The position numbers and the translations under genes were made by a program. DNA of 64,000 nt, taken from contig JABLWY010000001.1 of the NCBI GenBank assembly GCA_013178255.1, positions 1-64,000 on the forward strand, given 5' to 3'. Under the pieces are notes generated by a model, which had not been told where the DNA came from, ran no database searches, and worked only from the letters and a program-made list of their open reading frames with translations. This stretch comes from Coprothermobacteraceae bacterium. GTDB lineage: Bacteria > Coprothermobacterota > Coprothermobacteria > Coprothermobacterales > Coprothermobacteraceae. Of this stretch, positions 35,346 to 43,661 are shown piece after piece (the stretch's first letter is position 1; each line of letters opens with the position of its first letter).

Positions 35346-36360
35346 AGTACAGCACGTCTCCTTCTCGAATTACGTAATCCTTCTTCTCTAGCCGGACGAG
35401 GCCTGCCTGATGAGCTTCTTTCCACCCGCCTACTCGGATGAGGTCTTGCCAATCTACTACCTCAGCCCTGATGAATCCGCGGGCAATGTCGCTGTGAATT
35501 ACACCCGCAGCCTCAAAGGCAGTGGCCCCTTTGCGGATGGTCCATGCTCTCGATTCTTTCTCGCCAGCAGTCAAGAAAGATTGAAGTCCTAACAAATCGT
35601 ATACTGCCTGAGCTAATCTGACAACTGCAGGCTTCTCGATGCCGTATTCTTCCAAGAAGGCCTGTCGGTCCATGGGATCCAGGGAGGCAATTTCTGCTTC
35701 TAACTCAGCGTCTACCACTAAGAAAGGTCTTGCATTATTCTTGGCAAAGTCACTAAACTCTTCTACTAACCCTTCTTCTACACTCTCGTCAACGTTAAGC
35801 ACGTATATCTGTGGTCGGGCTGTGACAAAGCCCATCTTGCGCAACATTTCCATTTCTGCTTCTTCCATCTCGCTGTAGCAAAGGAGTCTCTCGCTCTCCA
35901 ACACAGTTTGTGCCTTTTGAAGCAACAGTTTCTCTTCTTCAGGCAGCTTCTTGGATTGAAGACGTTTCTCGGCCATTTCCATGTCAGCAAAGACAAGTTC
36001 TATGTCGAGTACCGTAGCATCTTCTACAGGATCAAGTCTCCCCAGAGGATGTGGGACCAGGTCGTTCTCAAAAGCTCGTACAACGTGGATCAATGCGTCC
36101 ACACTGCGAGTTCCTTCCAGCAATGCAGACGTGCTCTTCCGGTCTTTGGGATCCACACCAGGCATGTCGACCACATTTATAGAGGCATAGACAACCTTCT
36201 TTGAGTTCAACGCCTTAGCCAGTGCATCGACTCTCTCGTCGGGCACCATCGCTGCACCGCTGTTTATCTCCTTCTCCTTTACAGGCACTTTGTTTTCAGT
36301 CAGAGCCCTAAACAGTGTCGATTTACCAGAGTACGGTAACCCAACAATACCTACTTCCAA
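35329..36360 (-). CDS. YchF/OLA1-type GTPase with TGS domain
   Basis: This 343-residue protein is an Obg-family P-loop NTPase: G1 GLPYSGKST at residues 7-15, G3 VDMPGVDP, an NVDE box in place of NKxD (as in YchF, which prefers ATP), a central coiled coil (EMAEKRLQSKKLPEEEKLLLQKAQ) and a C-terminal TGS-like domain (AWTIRKGATAFEAAGVIHSDIARGFIRAEVV... GGWKEAHQAGLVRLEKKDYVIREGDVLYFRFHV). Such proteins bind ribosomes and are linked to stress. The start is TTG 36360 behind AGAGGTGATGG. It is transcribed after the patatin gene's strand neighbour only by proximity, with no clear operon. Confidence 0.9.
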   Translation of the reverse strand: MEVGIVGLPYSGKSTLFRALTENKVPVKEKEINSGAAMVPDERVDALAKALNSKKVVYASINVVDMPGVDPKDRKSTSALLEGTRSVDALIHVVRAFENDLVPHPLGRLDPVEDATVLDIELVFADMEMAEKRLQSKKLPEEEKLLLQKAQTVLESERLLCYSEMEEAEMEMLRKMGFVTARPQIYVLNVDESVEEGLVEEFSDFAKNNARPFLVVDAELEAEIASLDPMDRQAFLEEYGIEKPAVVRLAQAVYDLLGLQSFLTAGEKESRAWTIRKGATAFEAAGVIHSDIARGFIRAEVVDWQDLIRVGGWKEAHQAGLVRLEKKDYVIREGDVLYFRFHV

Positions 36361-36409
36361 TCTCCATCACCTCTTTCTCTGATGCACGCTCCTTATAGGA
36401 TAAGCTGCC

Positions 36410-37213
36410 TCACAGCATACGCTCCAATTCTGGTAGTACCCTCTTCATAGCTTCTTCTCCACGCTTGATCATCATTATTGCCCTTTCCTGCATGGGCGTC
36501 TCCTCATCGTCCGCTCCCACCAAGTCCGGTTCCACCGTAGTGAACCAGAATTCCTTCTGGCGCTGGGATACAGCCCACAGCATGGCGTCAGTAGTTCGCA
36601 AGAGCGAGGCCAAGGGCTTCCTTACCAACGACTTAGGCAAGCGCCAATCGATTCGGTTCAAGTACGCATACAAGTTCACTGCGACCACAGGTACTGCGCT
36701 AACCCTAAACACATCCACAGGCAAGGGTTGTAATATGCCGCCATCAGCCAAGACCATACCTTTTGTAACCAGAGGGGGAAAGAATCCGGGTACGGCGACA
36801 CTAGCTCTGACTGCGTCCACTAAGCTACCAGAGCTGAACCAAACTGTTCTCAAACTCACAAGATCTGTGGCGCATATGTACGTTGGTATCTCCAGTTGGT
36901 CAAACTTCTCAACTCCCAATATGCTTCGCACGAACTTAACCATGTTAGCTTCTGTTATGTTGTACGCCACCAAGGTTTGTAGTGACCTATAGCTGAAGAT
37001 TTGATCCAAATGGCTCATCCCTATTTCCTCTATTTCCGCAGCCTTGAGTCCCCGGGCATGAAGGACAGCCACGACGCTCCCTATGGACGAACCTGAAATT
37101 CTCTCAACCCCTATGCCCGCATCTTCTAAGGCTTTGAGCACACCAATGTGGGCAAATCCCAGATACCCACCAGAACCCAGAGCCAGTCTGATTTTCCGCT
37201 GCTTCAAAACCAT
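36410..37213 (-). CDS. Patatin-like phospholipase (RssA/NTE type)
   Basis: The 267-residue protein carries the patatin elements: the oxyanion-hole loop LGSGGYLGFAHIGVL (about 12-26), nucleophile Ser43 in GSSIGS, and the catalytic Asp157 in LADGGILQPLPVDV. It should hydrolyse acyl esters of phospholipids or lysophospholipids at the cytoplasmic membrane face. ATG 37213 follows AGAGGGTG; the GTG one codon earlier is part of that site. It diverges from the amidotransferase gene. Confidence 0.9.
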   Translation of the reverse strand: MVLKQRKIRLALGSGGYLGFAHIGVLKALEDAGIGVERISGSSIGSVVAVLHARGLKAAEIEEIGMSHLDQIFSYRSLQTLVAYNITEANMVKFVRSILGVEKFDQLEIPTYICATDLVSLRTVWFSSGSLVDAVRASVAVPGFFPPLVTKGMVLADGGILQPLPVDVFRVSAVPVVAVNLYAYLNRIDWRLPKSLVRKPLASLLRTTDAMLWAVSQRQKEFWFTTVEPDLVGADDEETPMQERAIMMIKRGEEAMKRVLPELERML

Positions 37214-37239
37214 CACCCTCTGCTAGTATATTACTTGCT

Positions 37240-37869
37240 ATGTGCCGTATAGCTCTTTTCAACAGAGCTGCTCTGCCCCTGTTCGGCAGCAAGCTACCTC
37301 CCCTTGTAGATTTCCTAACCTTCTTGGAACAGCGCAAAGGTGGTGACGGCAACGGGTTAGCTTTGGTGGATGCCTACGGGAAAGTAAAGGTATGGAAGGG
37401 TCTCACAGACACTCATCCCGTCAGCTTTATCGCAAAGCTCATTGGTGAAAACCCTGAGGCCAACTGGTTCGTGTTTCACACACGCAAAGCCTCACCGGGG
37501 CTTCCGGTGATCCCTGAGCAGGCTCATCCTTTCCGAATGGGGCCGTACGTGCTTTGCATGAACGGTACGGAGGATGTCCTGATCCCCCTGGCCAAAGACT
37601 CAGGCCTTACTGATACGGAGTTAGTTCTAGCTCAACTCGTTCTACAACGCTTACCACCGATCTTTCTCTTGGGATATCATAGCAACTTTGCTGGCTTTTA
37701 TAACGGTCAAGCTTTTGTAGTGCGGAATCGAGGCGTTGACTTGAAGCTGTTCCGCGACTCAAGAGCGGGGGCAATAGTGTTCGCTTCCGAGTTCCCCGAT
37801 GAAGTAAAGGAATTGAGCGAGCTGCCGCCTGACTATTACTGGTTCGAAGGAGACAATCTGCCCTGTTAA
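37240..37869 (+). CDS. Class-II glutamine amidotransferase-like protein
   Basis: This 209-residue Ntn-hydrolase begins MCRIALFN with Cys2 as the probable N-terminal nucleophile. Other class-II features are GGDGNGLALVD, the Arg motif FHTRKASPG, HPFRMG and a short CMNGT (usual HNG). It is unfused to a synthetase domain, like YafJ-type proteins of unknown substrate. No SD precedes ATG 37240; an extended -10 (TGC-TAGTAT / TATATT, 37221-37232) lies 7 nt upstream, so it is probably leaderless. It ends at a strong bidirectional terminator. Confidence 0.8.
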   Translation: MCRIALFNRAALPLFGSKLPPLVDFLTFLEQRKGGDGNGLALVDAYGKVKVWKGLTDTHPVSFIAKLIGENPEANWFVFHTRKASPGLPVIPEQAHPFRMGPYVLCMNGTEDVLIPLAKDSGLTDTELVLAQLVLQRLPPIFLLGYHSNFAGFYNGQAFVVRNRGVDLKLFRDSRAGAIVFASEFPDEVKELSELPPDYYWFEGDNLPC

Positions 37870-37870
37870 G

Positions 37871-37899
37871 AAGAGAGGCCACCACAGGTGGCCTCTCTT
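37871..37899. terminator. Bidirectional terminator between amidotransferase and speE
   Basis: AAGAGAGGCCACC (37871-37883) pairs with GGTGGCCTCTCTT (37887-37899): a perfect 13-bp stem with a 3-nt loop. It lies between two convergent genes. T-runs are short on both sides (CTCTCTTC and its complement), but the position strongly supports termination. Confidence 0.75.
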
Positions 37900-37916
37900 C
37901 ACATAGATATGAGCAA

Positions 37917-38852
37917 CTAAGAAGGGAGCATCTGGCCCTTCGGGGTCAGAGCGATGGGGTTATCTTCGTCCAGGATGGGTCCTTCCTCGTCTATTACCTT
38001 CCTGAGGTCCTTTGGCAAGTAGAACATGTGCCAGTGAGCTTCAGAGTCGTACATCTTCAGTTCCCCGTTAATCCTATCCTTGATAGCAGCGTCCAGCTCT
38101 TCGCTCGACCAAGACAGGGGATCCTTGTCTTTGGACGCCACGATGAACGACCACGGCGTATCAAAAGCACCAACGTATATAGCGAAGGACCGGACCACTG
38201 GGAACACCGTCTTCAAAGTCCTTCTGATAGTGGCATGCATATCGTAGATGAGCGGCCTCAAGATGGACGCTTGCAGGACGTAAACTCCGTGGTCGTCAAG
38301 CCTGTCATAAATGGTTTTCATGAACTGCTTTGTAAAGAGCGGGAATGAAGGCCCCATGTCATAAGGTTCGGTGAGGTCGCTTATGATGACATTGGCAGCA
38401 CCTGAAGGCAGTTGTTCTACGACTTTCTTGGCATCGTCTATTATAAGGTGCATGCGGGGGTCATCAAAAGCTCCCTGGTGCCACTCCTTCAAGTGTTCAC
38501 GGGCAGCATCCACCATCTCAGGATCAATGTCTACCATGTATAGTTCTTTGACCGTCTTGTGCTTCAAGATCTCCCTGGCAGTAGCACCTTCGCCACCACC
38601 GAGTATCCACACCTTTTCGGGGTTTGGATGAAGGAGCATGGCGGGATGAACTAAGGCTTCGTGGTAAATGTACTCGTCCTTGAGGCCCGACTGAACATCC
38701 CCGTCCAGCAAGAGCATGCGCCCGTAAAACGGGCTCTCGATTATGTCCAGTTCTTGGTACTTAGTTTTCTTGCTAAGCAAGTGATAGGTGTACCCATGCA
38801 AGTGGATTTCAGATGGAGCAAATGCGTCAAAAAACCACAGCCAGTTTTTCAC
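37917..38852 (-). CDS. speE: Spermidine synthase
   Basis: The 311-residue aminopropyltransferase shows KTKYQELDIIESPFYGRMLLLDGDVQSGLKDEYIYHEALVHPAM, the decarboxy-SAM loop ILGGGEGATAREILKH, YMVDIDPEMVDAAREHL, and catalytic Asp in IISDLTEPYDMGPSFPLFTKQF. It transfers aminopropyl groups to putrescine or, as in some thermophiles, agmatine or longer amines; the C-terminal extension does not settle this. GTG 38852 overlaps speD by 26 nt. Confidence 0.94.
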   Translation of the reverse strand: MKNWLWFFDAFAPSEIHLHGYTYHLLSKKTKYQELDIIESPFYGRMLLLDGDVQSGLKDEYIYHEALVHPAMLLHPNPEKVWILGGGEGATAREILKHKTVKELYMVDIDPEMVDAAREHLKEWHQGAFDDPRMHLIIDDAKKVVEQLPSGAANVIISDLTEPYDMGPSFPLFTKQFMKTIYDRLDDHGVYVLQASILRPLIYDMHATIRRTLKTVFPVVRSFAIYVGAFDTPWSFIVASKDKDPLSWSSEELDAAIKDRINGELKMYDSEAHWHMFYLPKDLRKVIDEEGPILDEDNPIALTPKGQMLPS

Positions 38853-39252
38853 CGCTATCCTCCTTCTCCTCAGTCGTGCTCATGATATGCTCATAGGATC
38901 CGCTGTTTTCAATGCCCCTGAGCATGAACGTGCTCGTCACATCTTTGGCCCCCAAGTGTTGAACCACGTAGTCTACAGCTTTCTTAGGATCTGTGTGGTC
39001 GCCGCATGTGTATATGTCCAAAGCGGCGTAACCCCTTTCAGGCCAAGTGTGTATGGCCAAATGCGATTCGGAGACCACCACTACACCACTCACACCCTGC
39101 GGGTAGAAATGGTGAAAGGTAGAAGTCACCACGGTTGCATTAGCCTGCCTGGCCGCTTCGATGAGGATTTCCTCGACCTTGTTGATGTCGTTAAGGACGT
39201 TCGGATTGCATCCGGATGCCTCAACAATATAGTGACGACCAATGGTGTTCAC
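38827..39252 (-). CDS. speD: S-adenosylmethionine decarboxylase proenzyme
   Basis: This 141-residue type 1b SpeD matches the Thermotoga enzyme in its key residues: self-cleavage between Glu62 and Ser63 (VVVSES-H) to form the pyruvoyl group, His68 for processing, and Cys83 (YTCGDH). It supplies decarboxylated SAM to SpeE. GTG 39252 follows GGAGTGGTGGTAG. The tail after residue 120 (SYEHIMSTTEEKEDSGEKLAVVF) is longer than in minimal homologues and overlaps speE. Confidence 0.94.
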   Translation of the reverse strand: MNTIGRHYIVEASGCNPNVLNDINKVEEILIEAARQANATVVTSTFHHFYPQGVSGVVVVSESHLAIHTWPERGYAALDIYTCGDHTDPKKAVDYVVQHLGAKDVTSTFMLRGIENSGSYEHIMSTTEEKEDSGEKLAVVF

Positions 39253-39294
39253 CTACCACCACTCCCTTCTTAGTAAATTTCAATGCAATTGAGT

Positions 39295-39323
39295 ATTGTA
39301 TCACATTCGGTCCGCACTGCAAC
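39295..39323 (-). promoter_or_regulatory. Putative speDE promoter
   Basis: TACAAT (39300-39295) with GTTGCA 17 nt upstream (39323-39318) lies about 43 nt before the speD start. The -35 is weak. The rest of the 147-nt gap to htrA holds the htrA terminator and no other signal I recognise. Confidence 0.4.
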
Positions 39324-39344
39324 TCCAAAAACGCTACATTACTT

Positions 39345-39363
39345 AAAAAAACGCAAACTTGCG
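39345..39363 (-). terminator. Terminator downstream of htrA
   Basis: On the minus strand CGCA-AGTT-TGCG (39363-39352) forms a small hairpin followed by seven Ts (39351-39345). It lies about 37 nt after the htrA stop and would end the long minus-strand run. Confidence 0.6.
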
Positions 39364-39399
39364 CAATAAAGCTTGCACTTGCTTTACAAATCGCACGCG

Positions 39400-40509
39400 C
39401 TACTGATTCCTAGGTCTCTCGCCCAGCGTTACCCTAACAGTTAGGCTGCTACCAGACCTCCTAATGACTAGGACTGCCGTGTCACCAGGCTCTTTTCTGC
39501 GTATATAAAGATTGAGATCCTCTTGGGTCTGAATCTTGTTGCCGTCTAGCTCGACGATCACGTCGCCCACCTTAAGGCCTGCCTTCTCTGCAGGACTGCC
39601 AGCCGCTATCTGTACCACCACGACGCCTTCTTCGCCTGTATCACGAGTCACCACACCTAGGTAGGCCCACTTCACGTACCCATACTTGAGTATGTCGTTT
39701 ATCACTTTAACCGCCGTGTCTGAGGAGACAGCAAACCCAATCCCCTGTCCCTCGCTACTGATTGCAGTATTTATTCCTATAACCTGGCTACCTAGATCCA
39801 ATAGTGGCCCACCGGAGTTACCAGGGTTGATAGCAGCGTCCGTTTGCAACATGTCCACTATCAGGGCGCCATTAGGTTCCTGAATGCTGCGCTCCTTTGC
39901 CGAAAGCACGCCGAATGTGGCAGAAAAATTGAGCCCGAGGGGGTTGCCTATGGCTACCACGAACTCACCAACCTGGACTGTGGCCGCCGACCTGAAGGTC
40001 AAATACTTGGCGTTAGACACTGGGACCTTTAAGACAGCAAGGTCTGACAATACATCGCTACCTATGACCTGTGCAGTATAACGCTTTCCATCCTTTGTGA
40101 TAACGGTTATCTTTTGAGCTCCTTCGATGACGTGCCTGTTGGTGAGTATGTATCCGTCGCCACTGATGAAGAACCCAGAACCCAGCCCTTCTTGGGGTAT
40201 GGGCTGGAAGAATATGTCGTACTGCACTGACTCGGTTTGTATGCTCACCACAGCTTCAGAAGCCATCTTGGCCACACTTATGACTTGAGACTGCAAGTCC
40301 GCGATTTCGCCGACACCTCTTGCCGACGTGGATATGGCCACACCTGCAGTACCCCTCGTGTTGTAACCGTACACATATCCTACAAACCCAGAAACAAATA
40401 TGGCCGCCGCCAACAAGAGGGCAACCATGACTTTTCCGGTCTTGCGCGGGGGCTTCCCCGTGTCTTTAGGTTCTTCCGGGATTATCGGCTCTTCATACAG
40501 TCCTTCCAT
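39400..40509 (-). CDS. HtrA/DegP-family serine protease with one PDZ domain
   Basis: The 369-residue protein has a cytoplasmic N-tail, one membrane anchor (about 27-49), a trypsin-like domain with triad His126 (TNRHVIEG), Asp156 (SDLAVL) and Ser232 (GNSGGPL), and a single PDZ domain (about 275-365; AGSPAEKAGLKVGDVIVELDGNKI). It acts outside the membrane in protein quality control. ATG 40509 follows GGAGGTGACG. It is the last gene of the glycogen-cluster strand, 43 nt behind a small membrane protein. Confidence 0.93.
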   Translation of the reverse strand: MEGLYEEPIIPEEPKDTGKPPRKTGKVMVALLLAAAIFVSGFVGYVYGYNTRGTAGVAISTSARGVGEIADLQSQVISVAKMASEAVVSIQTESVQYDIFFQPIPQEGLGSGFFISGDGYILTNRHVIEGAQKITVITKDGKRYTAQVIGSDVLSDLAVLKVPVSNAKYLTFRSAATVQVGEFVVAIGNPLGLNFSATFGVLSAKERSIQEPNGALIVDMLQTDAAINPGNSGGPLLDLGSQVIGINTAISSEGQGIGFAVSSDTAVKVINDILKYGYVKWAYLGVVTRDTGEEGVVVVQIAAGSPAEKAGLKVGDVIVELDGNKIQTQEDLNLYIRRKEPGDTAVLVIRRSGSSLTVRVTLGERPRNQ

Positions 40510-40552
40510 CCAACGTCACCTCCACAAGAATATACCCAGCGGAAGCACCAAA

Positions 40553-41050
40553 TCAAGCGAGGAGCCTTATTAGTACTGAAACTAGGTACTGCAACAGGGC
40601 ATAGTCCGGTATCCCCAAATGGTACCCCGTCAGTTGCAACGCGGTACCCAAAGTTCCCCAAAACGCAAATCCACAAATAGCGCCAAGCAGAATGCTTAAG
40701 ACAGTGCTAGCCATGGTCCTGGGGCTGTGGCGCTGAACTCTGAAGAACAAGAAGGCGACGAACAGCACCAACGCGCTTAGCGCAGAAACCGCGCTGAAGA
40801 ACACCAAGCGGTACGCTACGGCAGATCTTGCTCCTGCGTCCAATGCCTGAACTGCTACCAAAGGAGCCTTAGCAAATGCCTCTACTTGAGCCTTCAAGAT
40901 GTCAGCTTGCATAGAAATCTCGACCGCCATGTCTTTCCAAGCGTAACCCGCCAAGGATCCGAACAACACCAAGACGATAGACGGCAAACCCCAGTACCCG
41001 AGCACCAAGGCTGCACCAGCCCAAGCCGCTGTTACCAGCCAGAGAGTCAT
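40553..41050 (-). CDS. Small polytopic membrane protein, unknown
   Basis: This 165-residue protein has two N-terminal helices, an amphipathic middle (VEISMQADILKAQVEAFAKAPLVAVQALDAGARSAVAYR) and about three C-terminal helices. No family is recognised. Its ATG overlaps the PGI/PMI stop (ATGA), so it is translationally coupled to that gene; a role in sugar metabolism cannot be inferred from this alone. Confidence 0.7.
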   Translation of the reverse strand: MTLWLVTAAWAGAALVLGYWGLPSIVLVLFGSLAGYAWKDMAVEISMQADILKAQVEAFAKAPLVAVQALDAGARSAVAYRLVFFSAVSALSALVLFVAFLFFRVQRHSPRTMASTVLSILLGAICGFAFWGTLGTALQLTGYHLGIPDYALLQYLVSVLIRLLA

Positions 41051-42015
41051 GCCTGCTTTAAGTAATTCTTCAACTCAGTAATTATGTGGACAGGCATAGG
41101 GTCGATACCCTTTTTCTGAGCCATATATATGGAGGCAAAGTCGCCCACAAGGATACCGTACAGGATCTTAGCCAACCGGGTTTCACCTTTCAATGAGATC
41201 TTTACTGCTGGCGAGCCGTTTTCTTCTGCCTTCCTATACAGGAAGCCTGACTGAAGCTCAACTCTCGAGTGTTTCTCCGTATCCTCATAAATGGCTATAC
41301 CGACCGTCTTGCTAGCACCATGCTGAAACCCCTGCAAGAAGTTATGGTTCGCTTCTGGCATGTACAGGTAGCCAGCCACCAATTTGGTATTTTCAGAAAT
41401 CTCACCGGCGAACCTTAGAGCCAAAACGTAGTCTCGCTGGGAAGACAGTACATACACAGCGTCAGCAGTCACCAATTTGTCTGCAATCTCAAGCGCCACA
41501 TCCTTTATCTCAGCCATGTGCTTTTTCAAGAAGGTTGCGGCCTCTCTCCAAGGCAGCTTTATGCCGTAGAGCTTCTCCACGAGTACAGATATTACGCGGG
41601 CAGAGTAAGGAAGAGCCATGCGAGGGGGAAGGCCTCCCGGCAGCTTAACGAAAGGCCTATTATGTTTCGCACAATACTCCTCTACCGCGCCATCCGAAGA
41701 AACACCCACAATGTAAAGCTTCCTAGCCTCAGCCTCCTTCAACAAAGCAAGAGTCTCCTCTGTATTACCTGAGTAGCTAGATGCCACAAAAGTCCCATCG
41801 CCTATCCAGAATGGCAACCTGTAATCTCTGACTATGGGAATCGGGGGAAGTACATCGTAGTAAGCGGTATTAACCAAATCTGCCCCTATGGCAGAACCTC
41901 CCATAGCCCCAACTATGATCTTGCGGTGCATCTCCTCGAAAGGAAGCCTTTCGGTCAAGGTTTCGGCCTCCAACAACCATTCAGGAAAGGACTCACACAT
42001 CTGTTCCATGTCCAT
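41047..42015 (-). CDS. Bifunctional phosphoglucose/phosphomannose isomerase
   Basis: The protein of about 322 residues has two SIS domains with the PGI/PMI signature: VGAMGGSAIGADLV, SSYSGNTEETLALL, LPGGLPPRMALPYS, MPEANHNFLQGF and the C-terminal GIDPMPVHIITELKNYL. It interconverts glucose-6-P, fructose-6-P and mannose-6-P and is common in archaea and thermophilic bacteria. I choose ATG 42015 since the upstream GTG (42027) lies within the GGGAGGTG ribosome site. It sits 5 nt after the GH57 amylase gene, linking glycogen breakdown to glycolysis. Confidence 0.9.
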   Translation of the reverse strand: MDMEQMCESFPEWLLEAETLTERLPFEEMHRKIIVGAMGGSAIGADLVNTAYYDVLPPIPIVRDYRLPFWIGDGTFVASSYSGNTEETLALLKEAEARKLYIVGVSSDGAVEEYCAKHNRPFVKLPGGLPPRMALPYSARVISVLVEKLYGIKLPWREAATFLKKHMAEIKDVALEIADKLVTADAVYVLSSQRDYVLALRFAGEISENTKLVAGYLYMPEANHNFLQGFQHGASKTVGIAIYEDTEKHSRVELQSGFLYRKAEENGSPAVKISLKGETRLAKILYGILVGDFASIYMAQKKGIDPMPVHIITELKNYLKQA

Positions 42016-42020
42016 CTGAA

Positions 42021-43661
42021 TTAACACCTCCCGTCCGTTATAGGTTCGCTAAGGAACTCCGGTTCTGGCTCATCCAGGATGTGGTAAACATACCTCAGGT
42101 TTCTTCTAAAGAGCTCGTCGAACAGTGCTTTGTCCGGCGCCTCGTTGGGCTTCCCATACCACCAGAACCAGTCTGATCCTTCTGCTATATAAATGTGACG
42201 CATCACTTCGCGCTTGATGTCTGGCGAATACGACCCCTTCCGGAAGCACATTTCCACTTGCATGCGCACAGCAGCCAAGTAGTCCCAAGCCTTATTCTTG
42301 CATGGATCGTTGATCCATATATCAAAGTTGCTGTTTATCCAGGATCCGGTGTATATGGTCGACAGAAGCCCGAAGTTGTCGTGATCCTTAATGAAGTTAG
42401 TAACAGTCTCTGTTTTTACCCAATCTAGTTGGCTAAGAACTTCGTACAGCCTCGACAAGAAGTCGTAACCGTCGTTTTCGTAGAATTCCCAGCAGTTCTC
42501 ACCATCCAAAGCCACCGTGACCAAGTAGTCGCCCTCTAACCCTCTTATCTTTTCGTAAATGGCTTCAAGCCTTGAAACAAAGTCGCTAACAGCTGCCTCC
42601 ACTGACCATTTGGCGTACTCAAAGCCTATAAGGTCCGAAAGTATCTGATCTCTAAACACAGCAAAGACCTCTGCGCCTTCCAGTTGCACCTTGTACGGCC
42701 TGTAAAGAAGTGCAGCGTGTTCGGGAACATCCCTGTACCCCCGCTCAAAGTAATTCATATTCAAGGTCTTTGCCAATATCTTCTCGTCGGTCACTACCCA
42801 ACGTATTCCTACCTCGGCAGCTGCCTTCAGTATTTCGGGGGATACAGACTGCTCAGACGGCCAAAGTCCTTCTGGTGCTTGACCAAACAAAGCTCTATGC
42901 TTGTGAAAGCCCGCCTGCAGTTGTGCTTTCACGTCCTCTGGATAGCTGAACAGCAAGTGCGGTAGTGCAGCATCCGGCACAGCTCTCTTGGCCAATTTCG
43001 AGCTGTACAGCAGCGGAAGTATGGGATGGTAATAGGGTGAAAACATCAGGTCCACTTCGTGTACTCTTAAAGCCTCTTTGTACGCGCTTAGTACCCCCTC
43101 TAGGATGCGTTTTTGTATCTCCACGACTTTCGCTACGTCGTCCTGATCAAATCCTCGGCCTTTTTCCTTGAGCCTTGCAAGATCCTCGTAAATGTCATAG
43201 TAAATCGCGTCAATCCAAGCCAGGTTAAACAACACCTGTAAATCCCTGAAGTCCTGTGCATCCCAGGTCGCTACAGAGGCGTCTATGCCCTCAGAAGAAC
43301 GCCTAGTGTAAAGTTCCACATACCTGGGAAAATGGGAAATCTTGCGTCTGAAATCAGCTTTGAAGAAGTTTGATATGATAAAACGCTTGTCTTCTACCGA
43401 AAGCTGCTCAGCAGCTTTTAAGGTCATATCCAAATACGCATCACTAGCCCCTGCAGCATACTCTTCTAGCTGCTCTACCAAAGAAGGAACCATGTTGTAT
43501 GTGGCCTTTATGGCCGGGTATTTGTTCTTTATCAGCACCATGTCCAAATAGTCCTTCGTTGCGTGAAGCCTGACCCACGGCATGACGTACTTGCCTGTAA
43601 ATGGATCTTTGTAATAAGGTTGGTGGTTATGCCAAATGAAACTCAAGTACAGTTTTCCCAT
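42021..43661 (-). CDS. GH57-family alpha-amylase-like glycoside hydrolase
   Basis: This 546-residue GH57 protein starts GKLYLSFIWHNHQPYY (motif 1, HxHQP-like HNHQP). It has the catalytic nucleophile Glu in GLWPSEQSVSPEIL and the acid/base Asp in TVALDGENCWEFYENDG. This layout resembles GH57 amylases and amylopullulanase catalytic domains acting on alpha-1,4 (and 1,6) glucans. There is no signal peptide, so it acts on cytoplasmic glycogen or maltodextrins. ATG overlaps the TAA of the upstream GH57 gene. Confidence 0.88.
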   Translation of the reverse strand: MGKLYLSFIWHNHQPYYKDPFTGKYVMPWVRLHATKDYLDMVLIKNKYPAIKATYNMVPSLVEQLEEYAAGASDAYLDMTLKAAEQLSVEDKRFIISNFFKADFRRKISHFPRYVELYTRRSSEGIDASVATWDAQDFRDLQVLFNLAWIDAIYYDIYEDLARLKEKGRGFDQDDVAKVVEIQKRILEGVLSAYKEALRVHEVDLMFSPYYHPILPLLYSSKLAKRAVPDAALPHLLFSYPEDVKAQLQAGFHKHRALFGQAPEGLWPSEQSVSPEILKAAAEVGIRWVVTDEKILAKTLNMNYFERGYRDVPEHAALLYRPYKVQLEGAEVFAVFRDQILSDLIGFEYAKWSVEAAVSDFVSRLEAIYEKIRGLEGDYLVTVALDGENCWEFYENDGYDFLSRLYEVLSQLDWVKTETVTNFIKDHDNFGLLSTIYTGSWINSNFDIWINDPCKNKAWDYLAAVRMQVEMCFRKGSYSPDIKREVMRHIYIAEGSDWFWWYGKPNEAPDKALFDELFRRNLRYVYHILDEPEPEFLSEPITDGRC

